DNA from: Holophagaceae bacterium
GTDB taxonomy: Bacteria > Acidobacteriota > Holophagae > Holophagales > Holophagaceae
Assembly (NCBI GenBank): GCA_025363715.1
Contig: JANYLR010000024.1
Span: forward strand, 1 to 64,000
DNA length: 64,000 bases
Direction: 5' to 3'
Shown here: positions 18,274-25,924 of the stretch, one piece after another
Layout of the letters: every line of letters begins with the position of its first letter
Position numbering within the stretch: position 1 is the stretch's first letter
Notes under the pieces: model-generated
The model's input: the letters and a program-made list of their open reading frames with translations, nothing else
Told to the model about the DNA's origin: nothing
Databases searched by the model: none
Made by a program: the position numbers and the translations under genes

Positions 18274-18338
18274 GGTCGCCTCGTGGTGAGGGCTTCAGGG
18301 TAGCAGCCCTGCTAGGCTCGATTGATTGGGAGGCGGTC

Positions 18339-19298
18339 ATGTCCAAGCTTAGGGTCGCAGTCGTCGGTGTGGGTCATCTGGGCCAGCATCATGCCCGGAT
18401 TGCTGCTTCGGCGCCGGACGCCATCCTCGCCGCCGTGGTGGATCCTGACGCCATCCGGGGTCCCGAAATCGCCGCCAAATTCGGCGCCCCCTGGTCGGCC
18501 TCCCTGGACCAGGTTCTGGCGGAGGTGGATGCGGTGCAGATCGCCGCCCCCACGGGCTTCCACCATGCCCTGGGCCTCCAGGCCCTGAAGGCTGGCAAGC
18601 ATGTGCTGATGGAGAAACCCCTCGCGGCCACCCTCGACGAGGGAGTGGGCCTCTTGAAGGCTCTTGCGGAAGCCCGCGCCCTCAAACCCGGCCTTGTGGC
18701 CCAGGTGGGCCACCTCGAGCGCTTCAACCCGGCGGTCACTGCCCTGCGCGAGCGCGGCTTCAAGCCACGATTTCTCGAGGCCGTCCGGGTCTCGCCCTTC
18801 CCGGCCCGCAGCCTGGAAGTCGATGTCGTCATGGACGTGATGATCCACGACCTCGACCTGCTCCGCGCCCTGGTGGGGCGCCCCGTGATCGAGGTGGAGG
18901 CCGTGGGGGTGCCGGTGCTGACGCCCTATGCCGATCTGGTGAACGCGCGCCTCAAGTTCGAGGGTGGCGCCTTCGCCACCGTCACCGCCAGCCGCGTGGC
19001 CCGCAAGAAGGAGCGCACCCTGCGGGCCTTCGGCGACAAGGAATACGCCAGCCTGGATTTCGCCGCGCAGAAGCTGGAACTGCTGCGCCTCGTCATGGGC
19101 CCCGACGGCCCCGAGGTGCGCCCGGAGACCGCCGATATCGAAGAGGGCGAGCCCCTGCGGCTGGAGATCGAAGCCTTCCATGCCGCCTGCCTGGGCCGCA
19201 GCCAGGAGGGAGTGACCTGGGCTGAGGGGCAGGAGGCCATGGGCGTGGCCGATCAGGTGCAGAAGGCCGTCGCGAAGAGTCTGGCGGAGATGAGATAG
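18339..19298 (+). CDS. Gfo/Idh/MocA family oxidoreductase
   Basis: 319 residues. The N-terminal Rossmann fold has VAVVGVGHLGQHHAR, and the family's EKP motif is present in GKHVLMEKPLAAT, which contains the lysine of the active site. HDLDLLRALVG with its conserved HD is typical of the C-terminal domain. These enzymes oxidise or reduce sugars and other alcohols with NAD(P). The short form and VGHLERFNPA stretch resemble nucleotide-sugar dehydrogenases, but no sugar-nucleotide genes flank it. GGGAGG precedes the ATG. The stop codon overlaps the end of repeat element A. Confidence 0.85.
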   Translation: MSKLRVAVVGVGHLGQHHARIAASAPDAILAAVVDPDAIRGPEIAAKFGAPWSASLDQVLAEVDAVQIAAPTGFHHALGLQALKAGKHVLMEKPLAATLDEGVGLLKALAEARALKPGLVAQVGHLERFNPAVTALRERGFKPRFLEAVRVSPFPARSLEVDVVMDVMIHDLDLLRALVGRPVIEVEAVGVPVLTPYADLVNARLKFEGGAFATVTASRVARKKERTLRAFGDKEYASLDFAAQKLELLRLVMGPDGPEVRPETADIEEGEPLRLEIEAFHAACLGRSQEGVTWAEGQEAMGVADQVQKAVAKSLAEMR

Positions 19299-19480
19299 GG
19301 TCTGTATCCAGAGTGGGGTGTGGCCGCGCAAGGGGCGCCGCCCAAGCGAGACAAGGAAAGCGACGATGGCAATAGCGGCACTATTGGCGAGGAGCTTGAC
19401 GCAGTATCGCGCCGGGCGCCGCCCCTTGCCCTTCGGGACGGGGCCAGCCGCGGCTCGCATCCACTTTGAATACAGACCCT
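19297..19480. repeat. 184-base element with terminal inverted repeats (family A)
   Basis: The ends are 20-base inverted repeats: 19297-19316 (AGGGTCTGTATCCAGAGTGG) and 19461-19480, 18 of 20 positions matching. Inside them is a second inverted pair (GCAAGGGGCGCCGCCC near the left end, GGGCGCCGCCCCTTGC near the right, one mismatch) and a small central palindrome AATAG..CTATT. No transposase is encoded. The left end overlaps the stop codon of the oxidoreductase gene and the right end lies four bases before the apparent start of a beta-lactamase-fold gene. Confidence 0.85.
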
Positions 19481-19484
19481 TGTC

Positions 19485-20441
19485 GTGAACCGGTTCTACG
19501 ACCTCGCCTCCCTCACCAAGCCTTTGGTGACGGCCCCGCTGGCTTTGGCCTTCCTGGACCTCAATGCGGACCGCCGGTGGACGCTGGGATTCCACGACCG
19601 GGAAACCCCCCTCACGGTGCGCCAGCTGCTGTCGCATTGTTCGGGCCTGCCCCCCTGGCGCCCCTTCACCGGCGAATCCCTGGCGATCCAACTCCAGCGT
19701 GCCGTGGCGGGGCACCCCCTGCTCCGCCCAGCCACCCCCGGACTCGCCACCTACTCCGACCTGAACTACCGCCTACTGGCTGAGCTGCTGGAGGCTGAAA
19801 CGGGCCTCCCCTTTGCCAGCCTCGGGCGGGCCGCAGGCTTGGACCCCGCCCCCTGGCTGGAGCCCCCCACCGAGGTTCCCGATGGTCCCGATGCGGCGGC
19901 CTGGGCCCTGGCCACGGAAGCCCCCCTCCCCCGCCATGACCCTCACCTGCCCCAGGACGCCAATACCCGAGCTGGCATGAGGGGCCACGCTGGGTTTGGT
20001 ACTACGGCTCCCCAGCTCCGACCTGCTCTGGCCCGGTGGATCGCCGCCGGCTGGGCCGATCGCATGGCCGTTCAGGTCGCTGATGGCGAGAACGGCACCC
20101 ACTGGGGCCTGGGCCTGCAGGTGGCTTACGCCGGAGAGGGGAGATTTGGACAATTGCTGTCTAGAATTCCCGCCGGATCGGGCCTTAAGGTCCTTGAGGA
20201 TGCCACCGAAGCAGCACCAGCAGCAGTGCCTGCCCTCCGGGACGATCCAGGACCTGCCTCGGGCTGGTGGTTTCACCTGGGCTACACGGGCCCGGCCCTT
20301 TTCTACCGACCTTCGGACCGGTCCTGCATCGGCCTGTTGCTGCATCGTCGGGGTCCAAATGGCGACCTCCTGGATGCGGAGGCCCTGCGGGCCCGGCGCT
20401 GGAATGCCCTGGCGCGATTCGTGGGACAATCCGGCGGATGA
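19485..20441 (+). CDS. Serine beta-lactamase-fold hydrolase, N-terminus apparently missing
   Basis: 318 residues. The class C beta-lactamase/esterase motifs are present: SLTK at 9-12 inside FYDLASLTKPLVT, YSDLN at 90-94, GHAGFGTTA, and the late HLGYTG block standing for the KTG box. In this family the SxxK motif normally lies 40-80 residues into the protein after a signal peptide or lead domain; here it starts at residue 9. The GTG at 19485 is the first usable start, because an in-frame TGA (19467-19469) lies inside element A just upstream. The gene may be truncated. Its stop overlaps the spoIID-like start (ATGA). Confidence 0.75.
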   Translation: MNRFYDLASLTKPLVTAPLALAFLDLNADRRWTLGFHDRETPLTVRQLLSHCSGLPPWRPFTGESLAIQLQRAVAGHPLLRPATPGLATYSDLNYRLLAELLEAETGLPFASLGRAAGLDPAPWLEPPTEVPDGPDAAAWALATEAPLPRHDPHLPQDANTRAGMRGHAGFGTTAPQLRPALARWIAAGWADRMAVQVADGENGTHWGLGLQVAYAGEGRFGQLLSRIPAGSGLKVLEDATEAAPAAVPALRDDPGPASGWWFHLGYTGPALFYRPSDRSCIGLLLHRRGPNGDLLDAEALRARRWNALARFVGQSGG

Positions 20442-22543
20442 AGCCCTTTCTGCTCCCTGCCCTGGTGCTGTCGCTCATTCCCGCCATCGCCGCGCAGCCC
20501 CCGCTGAGGATCGGCCTCGACACCCAGGCCACCGAATGGATCATCGCTCTGGAAGGCGGCGGCCAGGTTTGTGATCGCTCCGGGAAGTCCATCTTGAAGC
20601 TGGCCCCGGACGAGAAGCTCCGCCTCTGGTGGGACAGCCGAGGCGTGTCCGATCCCACCTCCGAATACCGCATCCAGGTGGGCCGCCCCCATACCGCCAT
20701 CGAGGCGACTGCGCTGATGAAGCGCCTGAAGGAACTGGGTGAGGCCCCGGACCGCGTGAAGGTCCCCGACGCCGATACCTGGCGCGTGCTGACGGGCCAC
20801 TTCAGCCAGGCCGGCGAAGCCGAGCCCGTGCTCCAGAAACTCCAGGATCTGGGCTTCGACGAGCTGTGGGTGGCCACGGAAGCCAGGCCCAGCCGACCTC
20901 GTAAGGGCCGAGCCCTCTATGCCATCACTGATCGCTACGAACGACGGCCCCTCCCTCAGGCTGGCGTCTGGCTCAAACCTATCGGCGAGCTGACCACCCT
21001 GCAGGGCAAGGGGCGGTATCGCGGCAAGGTCGAGATCTTCCCCAACGCCCAGGGCCGCTTGACCGTCGTGAACACCCTTGATCTGGAGCCCTACCTGCGC
21101 GGCGTGGTGCCCAAGGAGATGGGTGCCTGGGAGTTCCCCAGCGTCGAGGCCCTCAAGGCCCAGGCGGTGGCCGCCCGCACCTATGCCGTGGCCAACCGGG
21201 GCAAGCGCGCGGCGGATGGCTTCGACATGGGCGACACCGTGGCCGACCAGGTCTACGGCGGCCGCGATGGCGAGCAATCCCTCACGGACCGGGCCATCCA
21301 GGAGACCGAAGGGCTGTTCGCCACCTACGGCGGCAAGCCCATCCAAGCCCTGTTCATGGCCAATTGCGGCGGGCACACCACGGACGTGGCCCAGGTCTTC
21401 GGTGGAGACGCCCCCTACCTCCAGTCCGTGACCTGCTACCCCGTGAAACCCGTGACCCTGCCCTATGCCTCGGGCGTGGCCATTGCCGTCGAGTCGCAGC
21501 AACCCTGGCTTAGCTGGGAACTCCTGCGTCTGGCCTCCGTAGCCCCTTCCACCGAGTGGCTGTCCGGCGAACGTCTGGCGAAGCCCGCCAATCCGGAGGA
21601 ACTGAACCAGACCGTGCGGATCCTCCAGAAGCGCCTGGCCCTGGAAGTCCGGCCCCTGGCCCGGGACGGACACCTCCTGTTGGCCCTGGCCCGGGCCTTC
21701 GGTTTCCACCGGCTCGTGGAGGGCCAGGAGCGACCCCAGGACGCGGCCTACTTCCTGCCCGATTCCCTGCCCGAGGATCGGCTGCTGGCCTCCTTCCTCA
21801 CCCGGCGCGGCGTGGTCCCGGCCTCGGCCTGGGGCGCCCGGGAGCCCGTCAGCAGCCGCCAGGCCCTCCAGACCCTGGGCCGCCTGTGGCAGGAGTTGGA
21901 GCCCTTCACCCCGGGCGAAGGAACGCTTCTCCTGGATCGCCAGGTTCGCCGCAAGCGGGGCGGACCGGAGCCCTTGCCCCTGGCCCCGAATCTCCTGCTG
22001 GTGGAGGAAGCCCCGGATGGCAGCCTGAAGCTGCTGCCCAAGGCTGAGATCCAGGTGGGCGACCGGCTGAAGTGGATCCCCGGCGAAGACGGCCCCGCCC
22101 AGGTGCTGATCCGGCGCCTCGATCCCGATGGCGCCGCCTGGGACCGGTACAACCCCACGGCCCATTGGCGCGTGGAATACACCGAAGCGGAGCTGCTGGC
22201 GATGGTGCGCAAGCGCATCAAGGTTTCTGGGATCAGAGAATTCAAGGCCCAATACAACGACCATGGCCGGGTGCTCGATCTCAACCTCGTCGATTCCCAG
22301 GGAGCCTCGCACCGGGTGCGGGGCATGCATATCCGGGGTCTGTTGGGCCTCAAGGACAATGTCTTCCATTGGCTCACCGTGGGCCAGGGGGCCACCCGCC
22401 GCTGGATCTTCTACGGCCGGGGCTGGGGCCATGGCCTGGGCATGTGCCAGACCGGCGCCTACGGCATGGCCCTGGAGGGCGCCACCTTTCTGCAGATTCT
22501 GCAGCACTACTATCCGGGCATGAATCTTCAGCGGGTGGATTGA
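20438..22543 (+). CDS. SpoIID/LytB-domain exported protein with SPOR-like region
   Basis: 701 residues. A signal peptide (1-20) is followed by a SPOR-like stretch (about 77-152, YRIQVGRPHTAIEATALMKR .. WRVLTGHF) and then the SpoIID domain: LEPYLRGVVPKEMGAWE, LKAQAVAARTYAVAN and TEGLFATYGGKPIQALF. The domain's closing part, GRGWGHGLGMCQTGAYGMA, comes only at the C-terminus, so some 300 residues are inserted between the two halves. SpoIID enzymes cut peptidoglycan strands lacking side-chain peptides, and SPOR domains bind such strands, so a septal or spore-independent wall role fits. The ATG overlaps the preceding stop. Confidence 0.85.
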   Translation: MKPFLLPALVLSLIPAIAAQPPLRIGLDTQATEWIIALEGGGQVCDRSGKSILKLAPDEKLRLWWDSRGVSDPTSEYRIQVGRPHTAIEATALMKRLKELGEAPDRVKVPDADTWRVLTGHFSQAGEAEPVLQKLQDLGFDELWVATEARPSRPRKGRALYAITDRYERRPLPQAGVWLKPIGELTTLQGKGRYRGKVEIFPNAQGRLTVVNTLDLEPYLRGVVPKEMGAWEFPSVEALKAQAVAARTYAVANRGKRAADGFDMGDTVADQVYGGRDGEQSLTDRAIQETEGLFATYGGKPIQALFMANCGGHTTDVAQVFGGDAPYLQSVTCYPVKPVTLPYASGVAIAVESQQPWLSWELLRLASVAPSTEWLSGERLAKPANPEELNQTVRILQKRLALEVRPLARDGHLLLALARAFGFHRLVEGQERPQDAAYFLPDSLPEDRLLASFLTRRGVVPASAWGAREPVSSRQALQTLGRLWQELEPFTPGEGTLLLDRQVRRKRGGPEPLPLAPNLLLVEEAPDGSLKLLPKAEIQVGDRLKWIPGEDGPAQVLIRRLDPDGAAWDRYNPTAHWRVEYTEAELLAMVRKRIKVSGIREFKAQYNDHGRVLDLNLVDSQGASHRVRGMHIRGLLGLKDNVFHWLTVGQGATRRWIFYGRGWGHGLGMCQTGAYGMALEGATFLQILQHYYPGMNLQRVD

Positions 22544-22622
22544 AATTAGGCTGGATTTTTCTAGCCAACCATTGACGGGGCACCAGGGGCGACCCAGGCT
22601 TGCTGTCCAGGAGGGGGTGGGC

Positions 22623-23570
22623 ATGGCCATGGATGCGTGGATCCTCGGCGCGCCGCTGAAGGTGTTGCGGCAGGAGGACCACCCGTACCGGGAGACCACC
22701 CTGGCCACCCTGGGCCGCCACGAACTGGGCCTCTCCCGCCGGAACTCGGAGGCTGGCCCTGCCTGCGAGCTCTTTCTCGATGGCCGGTCGATTTTTCTAC
22801 CCGGATGGGCCGCTCCGGACCGGGCCTGGTTCGAACTCTGCCGGGAGCTTGGCTACGAGCCGGCCCGCCACTGGGATTGGGATCCGGCCCTCATCCTGTT
22901 CCAGCAGGTCGTGCCGGCCCTGGCGGCTGATTGGCATGAACCGCCCCTGGCCCTGAACTCCCTGGGTTTGCCCGACGGTGTGATCTGCCTCGCCGGGCTC
23001 CGCCAGACCTTCGCGGAGGCGGTGGCCCAGCTGCGCCGGGAGCACACAGGCCCCGTGGGGGCGAAGGTGGCCGAAACGTTCGAATGGCTGCCCCTGCGGG
23101 CGGTGGTTTTTCACGATGATGCCCAACTGCCCCTGGACTTCGAAGGCACCGGCCCCTGCGGTCGGGTCTCTCTCTGGCTCGGCATCCACCATGACCGACC
23201 CGTGGTCGTCGGCGGCCAATCCCCGGCTTCTGGGTCCTGCCGCTGGATGGCCGAGGAGTTCGGCGACCGCCCGGCTGCAGAGGCCTTCCTCGAAGCCGCG
23301 GGCCTGGATCCTTGGCCTCCGAAGGGCTTCGAGTCGGCCTTGCAGGCAGCGCTGGAGCGGCTCTGCCACTGGATGGAGGGGCCCCTGGACGCCTACCGCC
23401 GCACCTATCCGGTGGGCATTTCCTGGCACCATGGCCGGCGGGAGCGGTTGCGGGGCCGCACCATCGTGGACGTGCGCTCCGGCGACCCCCCCATGCTCAT
23501 CCTGGATGACGGCACTGAAGTGGCCATCGATCCCGACCCGGTGCCGTCCTGGGGGCAGGGCGGCATCTGA
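22623..23570 (+). CDS. Protein of unknown function
   Basis: 315 residues, not recognised. No signal peptide or membrane segment. It is rich in Trp, Pro, Leu and acidic residues, and the C-terminal 60 residues (HHGRRERLRGRTIVDVRSG..LILDDGTEVAIDP) look like a small beta-barrel end similar in pattern to those on biotin and lipoate ligases. The middle has AYRRTYPVGISW. The ATG at 22623 is chosen for AGGAGG eight bases upstream. It follows the SpoIID gene by 79 bases and is convergent with the deaminase gene (7 bases apart). Confidence 0.6.
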   Translation: MAMDAWILGAPLKVLRQEDHPYRETTLATLGRHELGLSRRNSEAGPACELFLDGRSIFLPGWAAPDRAWFELCRELGYEPARHWDWDPALILFQQVVPALAADWHEPPLALNSLGLPDGVICLAGLRQTFAEAVAQLRREHTGPVGAKVAETFEWLPLRAVVFHDDAQLPLDFEGTGPCGRVSLWLGIHHDRPVVVGGQSPASGSCRWMAEEFGDRPAAEAFLEAAGLDPWPPKGFESALQAALERLCHWMEGPLDAYRRTYPVGISWHHGRRERLRGRTIVDVRSGDPPMLILDDGTEVAIDPDPVPSWGQGGI

Positions 23571-23577
23571 GCTGGTT

Positions 23578-24012
23578 CTACACGGCCGCGTCCAACTGCT
23601 CCCACTTCACGCCGAAGTGATCAAGGATGCCCTGGCGTTCAGCCCGCTCCTGGTCCGCGATGCTGGTGTAGGGATGCCGGAACACCACCCGCCGAACGCC
23701 GCGTCGCACCAGCGCCCGGCAGCAGGTGAGGCAGGGTTCGTGAGTGACGTAGGCCGTGGCCACGCTGCCATCGCAGAAGCCCAGGGCGTTTTCCTCCGCG
23801 TGGCTGGTGTGCAGGCAGCGCTGGCCCGGCTTGCAGGTTTCCGGCGTGCAGTGGGCCATGCCCGGCAGGGCCCCATTGAAACCCGCCGCCGCCACGCCGC
23901 CATCCGCCCGCAGCAGCACGGCGCCCACCTTCAGGCGGCAGCAGGTGCCGAGCCGGCTCAGCTCCAGCGCCATGTTCATGAAAACCTCATCCTTGAGTCG
24001 CACTCGGGACAT
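23578..24012 (-). CDS. dCMP deaminase family protein
   Basis: 144 residues. It has the zinc site of the cytidine deaminase fold: HAEEN at 71-75 and PCLTCC at 93-98, with the further Cys/His-rich part CTPETCKPGQRCLHTSHAEEN that is typical of dCMP deaminases of the ComEB type (structural zinc). The likely reaction is dCMP to dUMP, feeding thymidylate synthesis. GAGG lies upstream of the ATG. Substrate assignment rests on family resemblance only; guanine or tRNA deaminases share the zinc motif but lack the Cys-rich insert. Confidence 0.85.
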   Translation of the reverse strand: MSRVRLKDEVFMNMALELSRLGTCCRLKVGAVLLRADGGVAAAGFNGALPGMAHCTPETCKPGQRCLHTSHAEENALGFCDGSVATAYVTHEPCLTCCRALVRRGVRRVVFRHPYTSIADQERAERQGILDHFGVKWEQLDAAV

Positions 24013-24083
24013 GATTACCTCTGAGTTCCCTCCATCATCGCAAGATCCCTGGTGATGACGCTAGAATGAGTGCTGGTACTGCG

Positions 24084-24285
24084 GGTCCCGTAGCTCAGCT
24101 GGGAGGCTCCGTCTCCGCGAGCCAGCGAGCGGGAGCGCCCTGCGGGGCAGGGTGCGATAGACGGGAGGCTCCGTCTCCGCGAGTACGCGAGCGGGAGCAC
24201 CCTGCGGGGCAGGGTGCGATAGACGGAGAGCAGCTCCCCTTCAGATCCAGTGGAGCTGCGATGCCCGGGCTGATCCCACCTCCGA
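24084..24285 (+). pseudogene. Broken copy of tRNA-Arg with repeats inserted in the D loop
   Basis: The first 19 bases (24084-24102, GGTCCCGTAGCTCAGCTGG) are identical to the 5' end of the intact tRNA-Arg at 24308. The copy is then interrupted by two 62-base repeats, and tRNA-like sequence resumes weakly (GATAGAC..GAGCAGCTCC, and later CCCGGGCTGATCCCACC, which resembles a T arm). No 3' acceptor strand matching the 5' end is found, so no working tRNA is expected. The right boundary is approximate. Confidence 0.6.
24101..24224. repeat. Two tandem 62-base repeats
   Basis: Units at 24101-24162 and 24163-24224 both begin GGGAGGCTCCGTCTCCGCGA and both end GGTGCGATAGAC; they differ at only a few positions in the middle. 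Each can fold into two hairpins (GCTCC..GGAGC type and CCCTGC / GCAGGG). They lie inside the broken tRNA copy. Two units, with no spacer of constant length, do not make a CRISPR. Confidence 0.85.
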
Positions 24286-24307
24286 CTTGTGCGAACATGA
24301 AGCCGTG

Positions 24308-24384
24308 GGTCCCGTAGCTCAGCTGGATAGAGCAGCTCCCTCCTAAGGAGCAGGTCGGACGTTCGAATCGTCTCGGGGCCACCA
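24308..24384 (+). tRNA. tRNA-Arg (anticodon CCT)
   Basis: Complete cloverleaf: acceptor GGTCCCG / CGGGGCC with one G-T pair, D arm GCTC..GAGC, anticodon stem GCTCC / GGAGC with loop CTCCTAA (anticodon CCT, reads AGG), T arm with TTCGAAT, discriminator A and encoded CCA at 24382-24384. It lies 26 bases before tatD. Confidence 0.97.
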
Positions 24385-24409
24385 ACCTTTCCGCCGGCGG
24401 CGGATCCAC

Positions 24410-25102
24410 ATGCTGAAAACCTTCGACGCCCACGGCCACCTGCCGAGCACGGATGCGCACCTCCCGGACCATCCACGGGTCGTCTGCGGCACCTGCGAGG
24501 CGGACTGGGAGGCTGTGCTGGCCCACGCCGCCTCCGATGCCCGGGTCCTGCCGATGCTGGGCCTGCATCCGCGGCAAGTGGAGGCGGCTTCCCCGGAATG
24601 GGCCGACCGGCTGGAGTCGCTGCTCCGGGACCACCGAACTGGCGTGGGGGAATGTGGGCTGGATTTCGCGCGGAAGCAGACGGATCGCCCGGCCCAGGAG
24701 GCCGCGTTCCGGCTCCAGCTGCGGCTGGCCCACCGCTTCCACCGCCCCGTGGCCATCCATGCGGTGCGGTGCTGGGGGCGCCTCCTCAGAATCCTCCAGG
24801 AAGAGGGCGTGCCCACGGCCGTCGCCCTGGTGCACGCCTTCTCAGGCAGCCCAGAAACGGCCCGGCAGCTCCAGGCCCTGGGCCTCTACCTCTCCTTTTC
24901 CGGCCGGTCCCTGGAAGCGGGCCGGGCCCAGGAGGCGCTCCGGGCCGTGGTTGGGCCTCGCCTGCTGCTGGAGACCGATGGTGCCGGCGACCTCGATGGG
25001 GTGCTCACCACGGCTGCCGACTTGCTGGGCGTCCCCATGGAGGAGCTCGTGGCTCAGACCTGGGAGAATGCCAGGAGATGTTTCAAGGAGTGCCTGGCAT
25101 GA
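24410..25102 (+). CDS. TatD family metal-dependent hydrolase (DNase)
   Basis: 230 residues. The TIM-barrel metal ligands are in place: DAHGHL at 6-11, Glu81 in GECGLDF, a His in VAIHAVR, LVHAFSGS, and LLLETDG near the C-terminus. TatD proteins are 3'-5' exonucleases or proofreading D-aminoacyl hydrolase relatives. The protein is about 30 residues shorter than E. coli TatD. The ATG follows tRNA-Arg closely, and its stop overlaps the tcdA start (ATGA), so the two are translationally coupled. Confidence 0.85.
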   Translation: MLKTFDAHGHLPSTDAHLPDHPRVVCGTCEADWEAVLAHAASDARVLPMLGLHPRQVEAASPEWADRLESLLRDHRTGVGECGLDFARKQTDRPAQEAAFRLQLRLAHRFHRPVAIHAVRCWGRLLRILQEEGVPTAVALVHAFSGSPETARQLQALGLYLSFSGRSLEAGRAQEALRAVVGPRLLLETDGAGDLDGVLTTAADLLGVPMEELVAQTWENARRCFKECLA

Positions 25103-25833
25103 GGTGGTTTGCCCGCAGTGAGTTGCTGCTCGGAGAGGCGGCGCTGGAGCGGCTGCGCCAATCCCGCGTGACGATCTTCGGCCTGGGCGGCGTGGGCTCC
25201 TTCGCCGTGGAGGCCCTGGCCCGCACGGGCGTCGGCCATTTGCGGCTCGTGGATCACGATGTCGTCGGCCCCAGCAACCTCAACCGCCAGCTCTTCGCCC
25301 TGCGCTCAACGATCGGCCTGCCCAAGGCCGAGGTGGCCGCGGAGCGCGTGCGCGACATCAATCCCGACTGCGCGGTGGAGGCCCGGGTGACCTTCATCCA
25401 TACGGATACGCTGCCGGATCTGCTCACGCCGCGCCCCGACGTGATGATTGACGCCATCGATTCCATGACCTGCAAGGTGGCCCTCATGCGCACGGCCCAC
25501 GAAGCGGGAATCCCCATCATCACGGCCATGGGTGCGGGTGGCCGCCTCGACAGCAGCCGGCTCTGCGTGGGGGATCTCAGCGAGACCCGCCTCTGCCCCC
25601 TCGCCGCGCGGGTCCGCAAGGAGCTGCGAAAAATCGGCATCACTGAAGGCATCCGCTGCGTCTATTCCCTGGAGCCCGCCGACAACAAACGCCCCGCCAA
25701 CCCCGTGGACATTGAACCGCACCGCGGGCCCGGCCGGCAGCGCCGTCCGGTGGGCACCATTTCGTACATGCCCGCCATCGTGGGGCTGAAGGTGGCTGAG
25801 GAAGTGCTTCGGATGTTGCTCACATCACATTAA
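25099..25833 (+). CDS. tcdA: tRNA threonylcarbamoyladenosine dehydratase TcdA
   Basis: 244 residues. ThiF/MoeB-type adenylating enzyme that makes the cyclic form of t6A37 in tRNAs reading ANN codons. It shows the nucleotide loop FGLGGVGSFAVEALARTG (27-44), LVDHDVVGPSNLNRQ with the conserved Asn and Arg, and the TcdA-specific DAIDSMTCKVAL. The C-terminal block PGRQRRPVGTISYMPAIVGL, with a GSxx/GTIS-like loop, separates TcdA from ThiF and MoeB. The start overlaps the tatD stop. Confidence 0.9.
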   Translation: MRWFARSELLLGEAALERLRQSRVTIFGLGGVGSFAVEALARTGVGHLRLVDHDVVGPSNLNRQLFALRSTIGLPKAEVAAERVRDINPDCAVEARVTFIHTDTLPDLLTPRPDVMIDAIDSMTCKVALMRTAHEAGIPIITAMGAGGRLDSSRLCVGDLSETRLCPLAARVRKELRKIGITEGIRCVYSLEPADNKRPANPVDIEPHRGPGRQRRPVGTISYMPAIVGLKVAEEVLRMLLTSH

Positions 25834-25855
25834 CTACTCAATGGTCATATTTTCT

Positions 25856-25883
25856 TTGCCCCCCTGATTCAGAGGTATATATT
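25856..25883 (+). promoter_or_regulatory. Possible sigma-70-type promoter of the split-Soret-like gene
   Basis: TTGCCC (25856-25861) and TATATT (25878-25883) are spaced by 16 bases in an AT-rich patch 42 bases before the start codon. An inverted pair, ATGGTCA at 25841-25847 and TGACCAT at 25904-25910, brackets it and could be an operator or a leader stem. AGGAGG (25912-25917) is the ribosome site. Confidence 0.4.
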
Positions 25884-25924
25884 AACGATGAATTGGTCGC
25901 CTTTGACCATCAGGAGGATGCATC

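Noticed and set aside
18339..19298. GnnA-type lipid A sugar dehydrogenase
   Set aside because: The oxidoreductase has a similar short form, but no lpxA or gnnB lies next to it and lpxD is 28 kb away; kept as a general family call.
18900..19480. Hydrophobic peptide frame on the minus strand through element A
   Set aside because: It lies in the structured repeat, lacks a ribosome site, and continues antisense into the oxidoreductase gene.
20303..22708. 801-codon open frame on the minus strand
   Set aside because: Antisense to the SpoIID-like gene, which has a signal peptide, motifs and start/stop coupling.
24101..24224. CRISPR-like repeat
   Set aside because: Only two units, adjacent without spacers, and no cas genes in the window.
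24084..24285. Group I intron inside tRNA-Arg(CCT), as known in some bacteria
   Set aside because: The interruption is at the D loop, is two short tandem repeats, and no matching 3' acceptor strand follows.
24095..24835. Minus-strand frame containing RRFERPTCSLGGSCSIQLSYGT
   Set aside because: This is the well-known false peptide read from the reverse strand of a tRNA gene.
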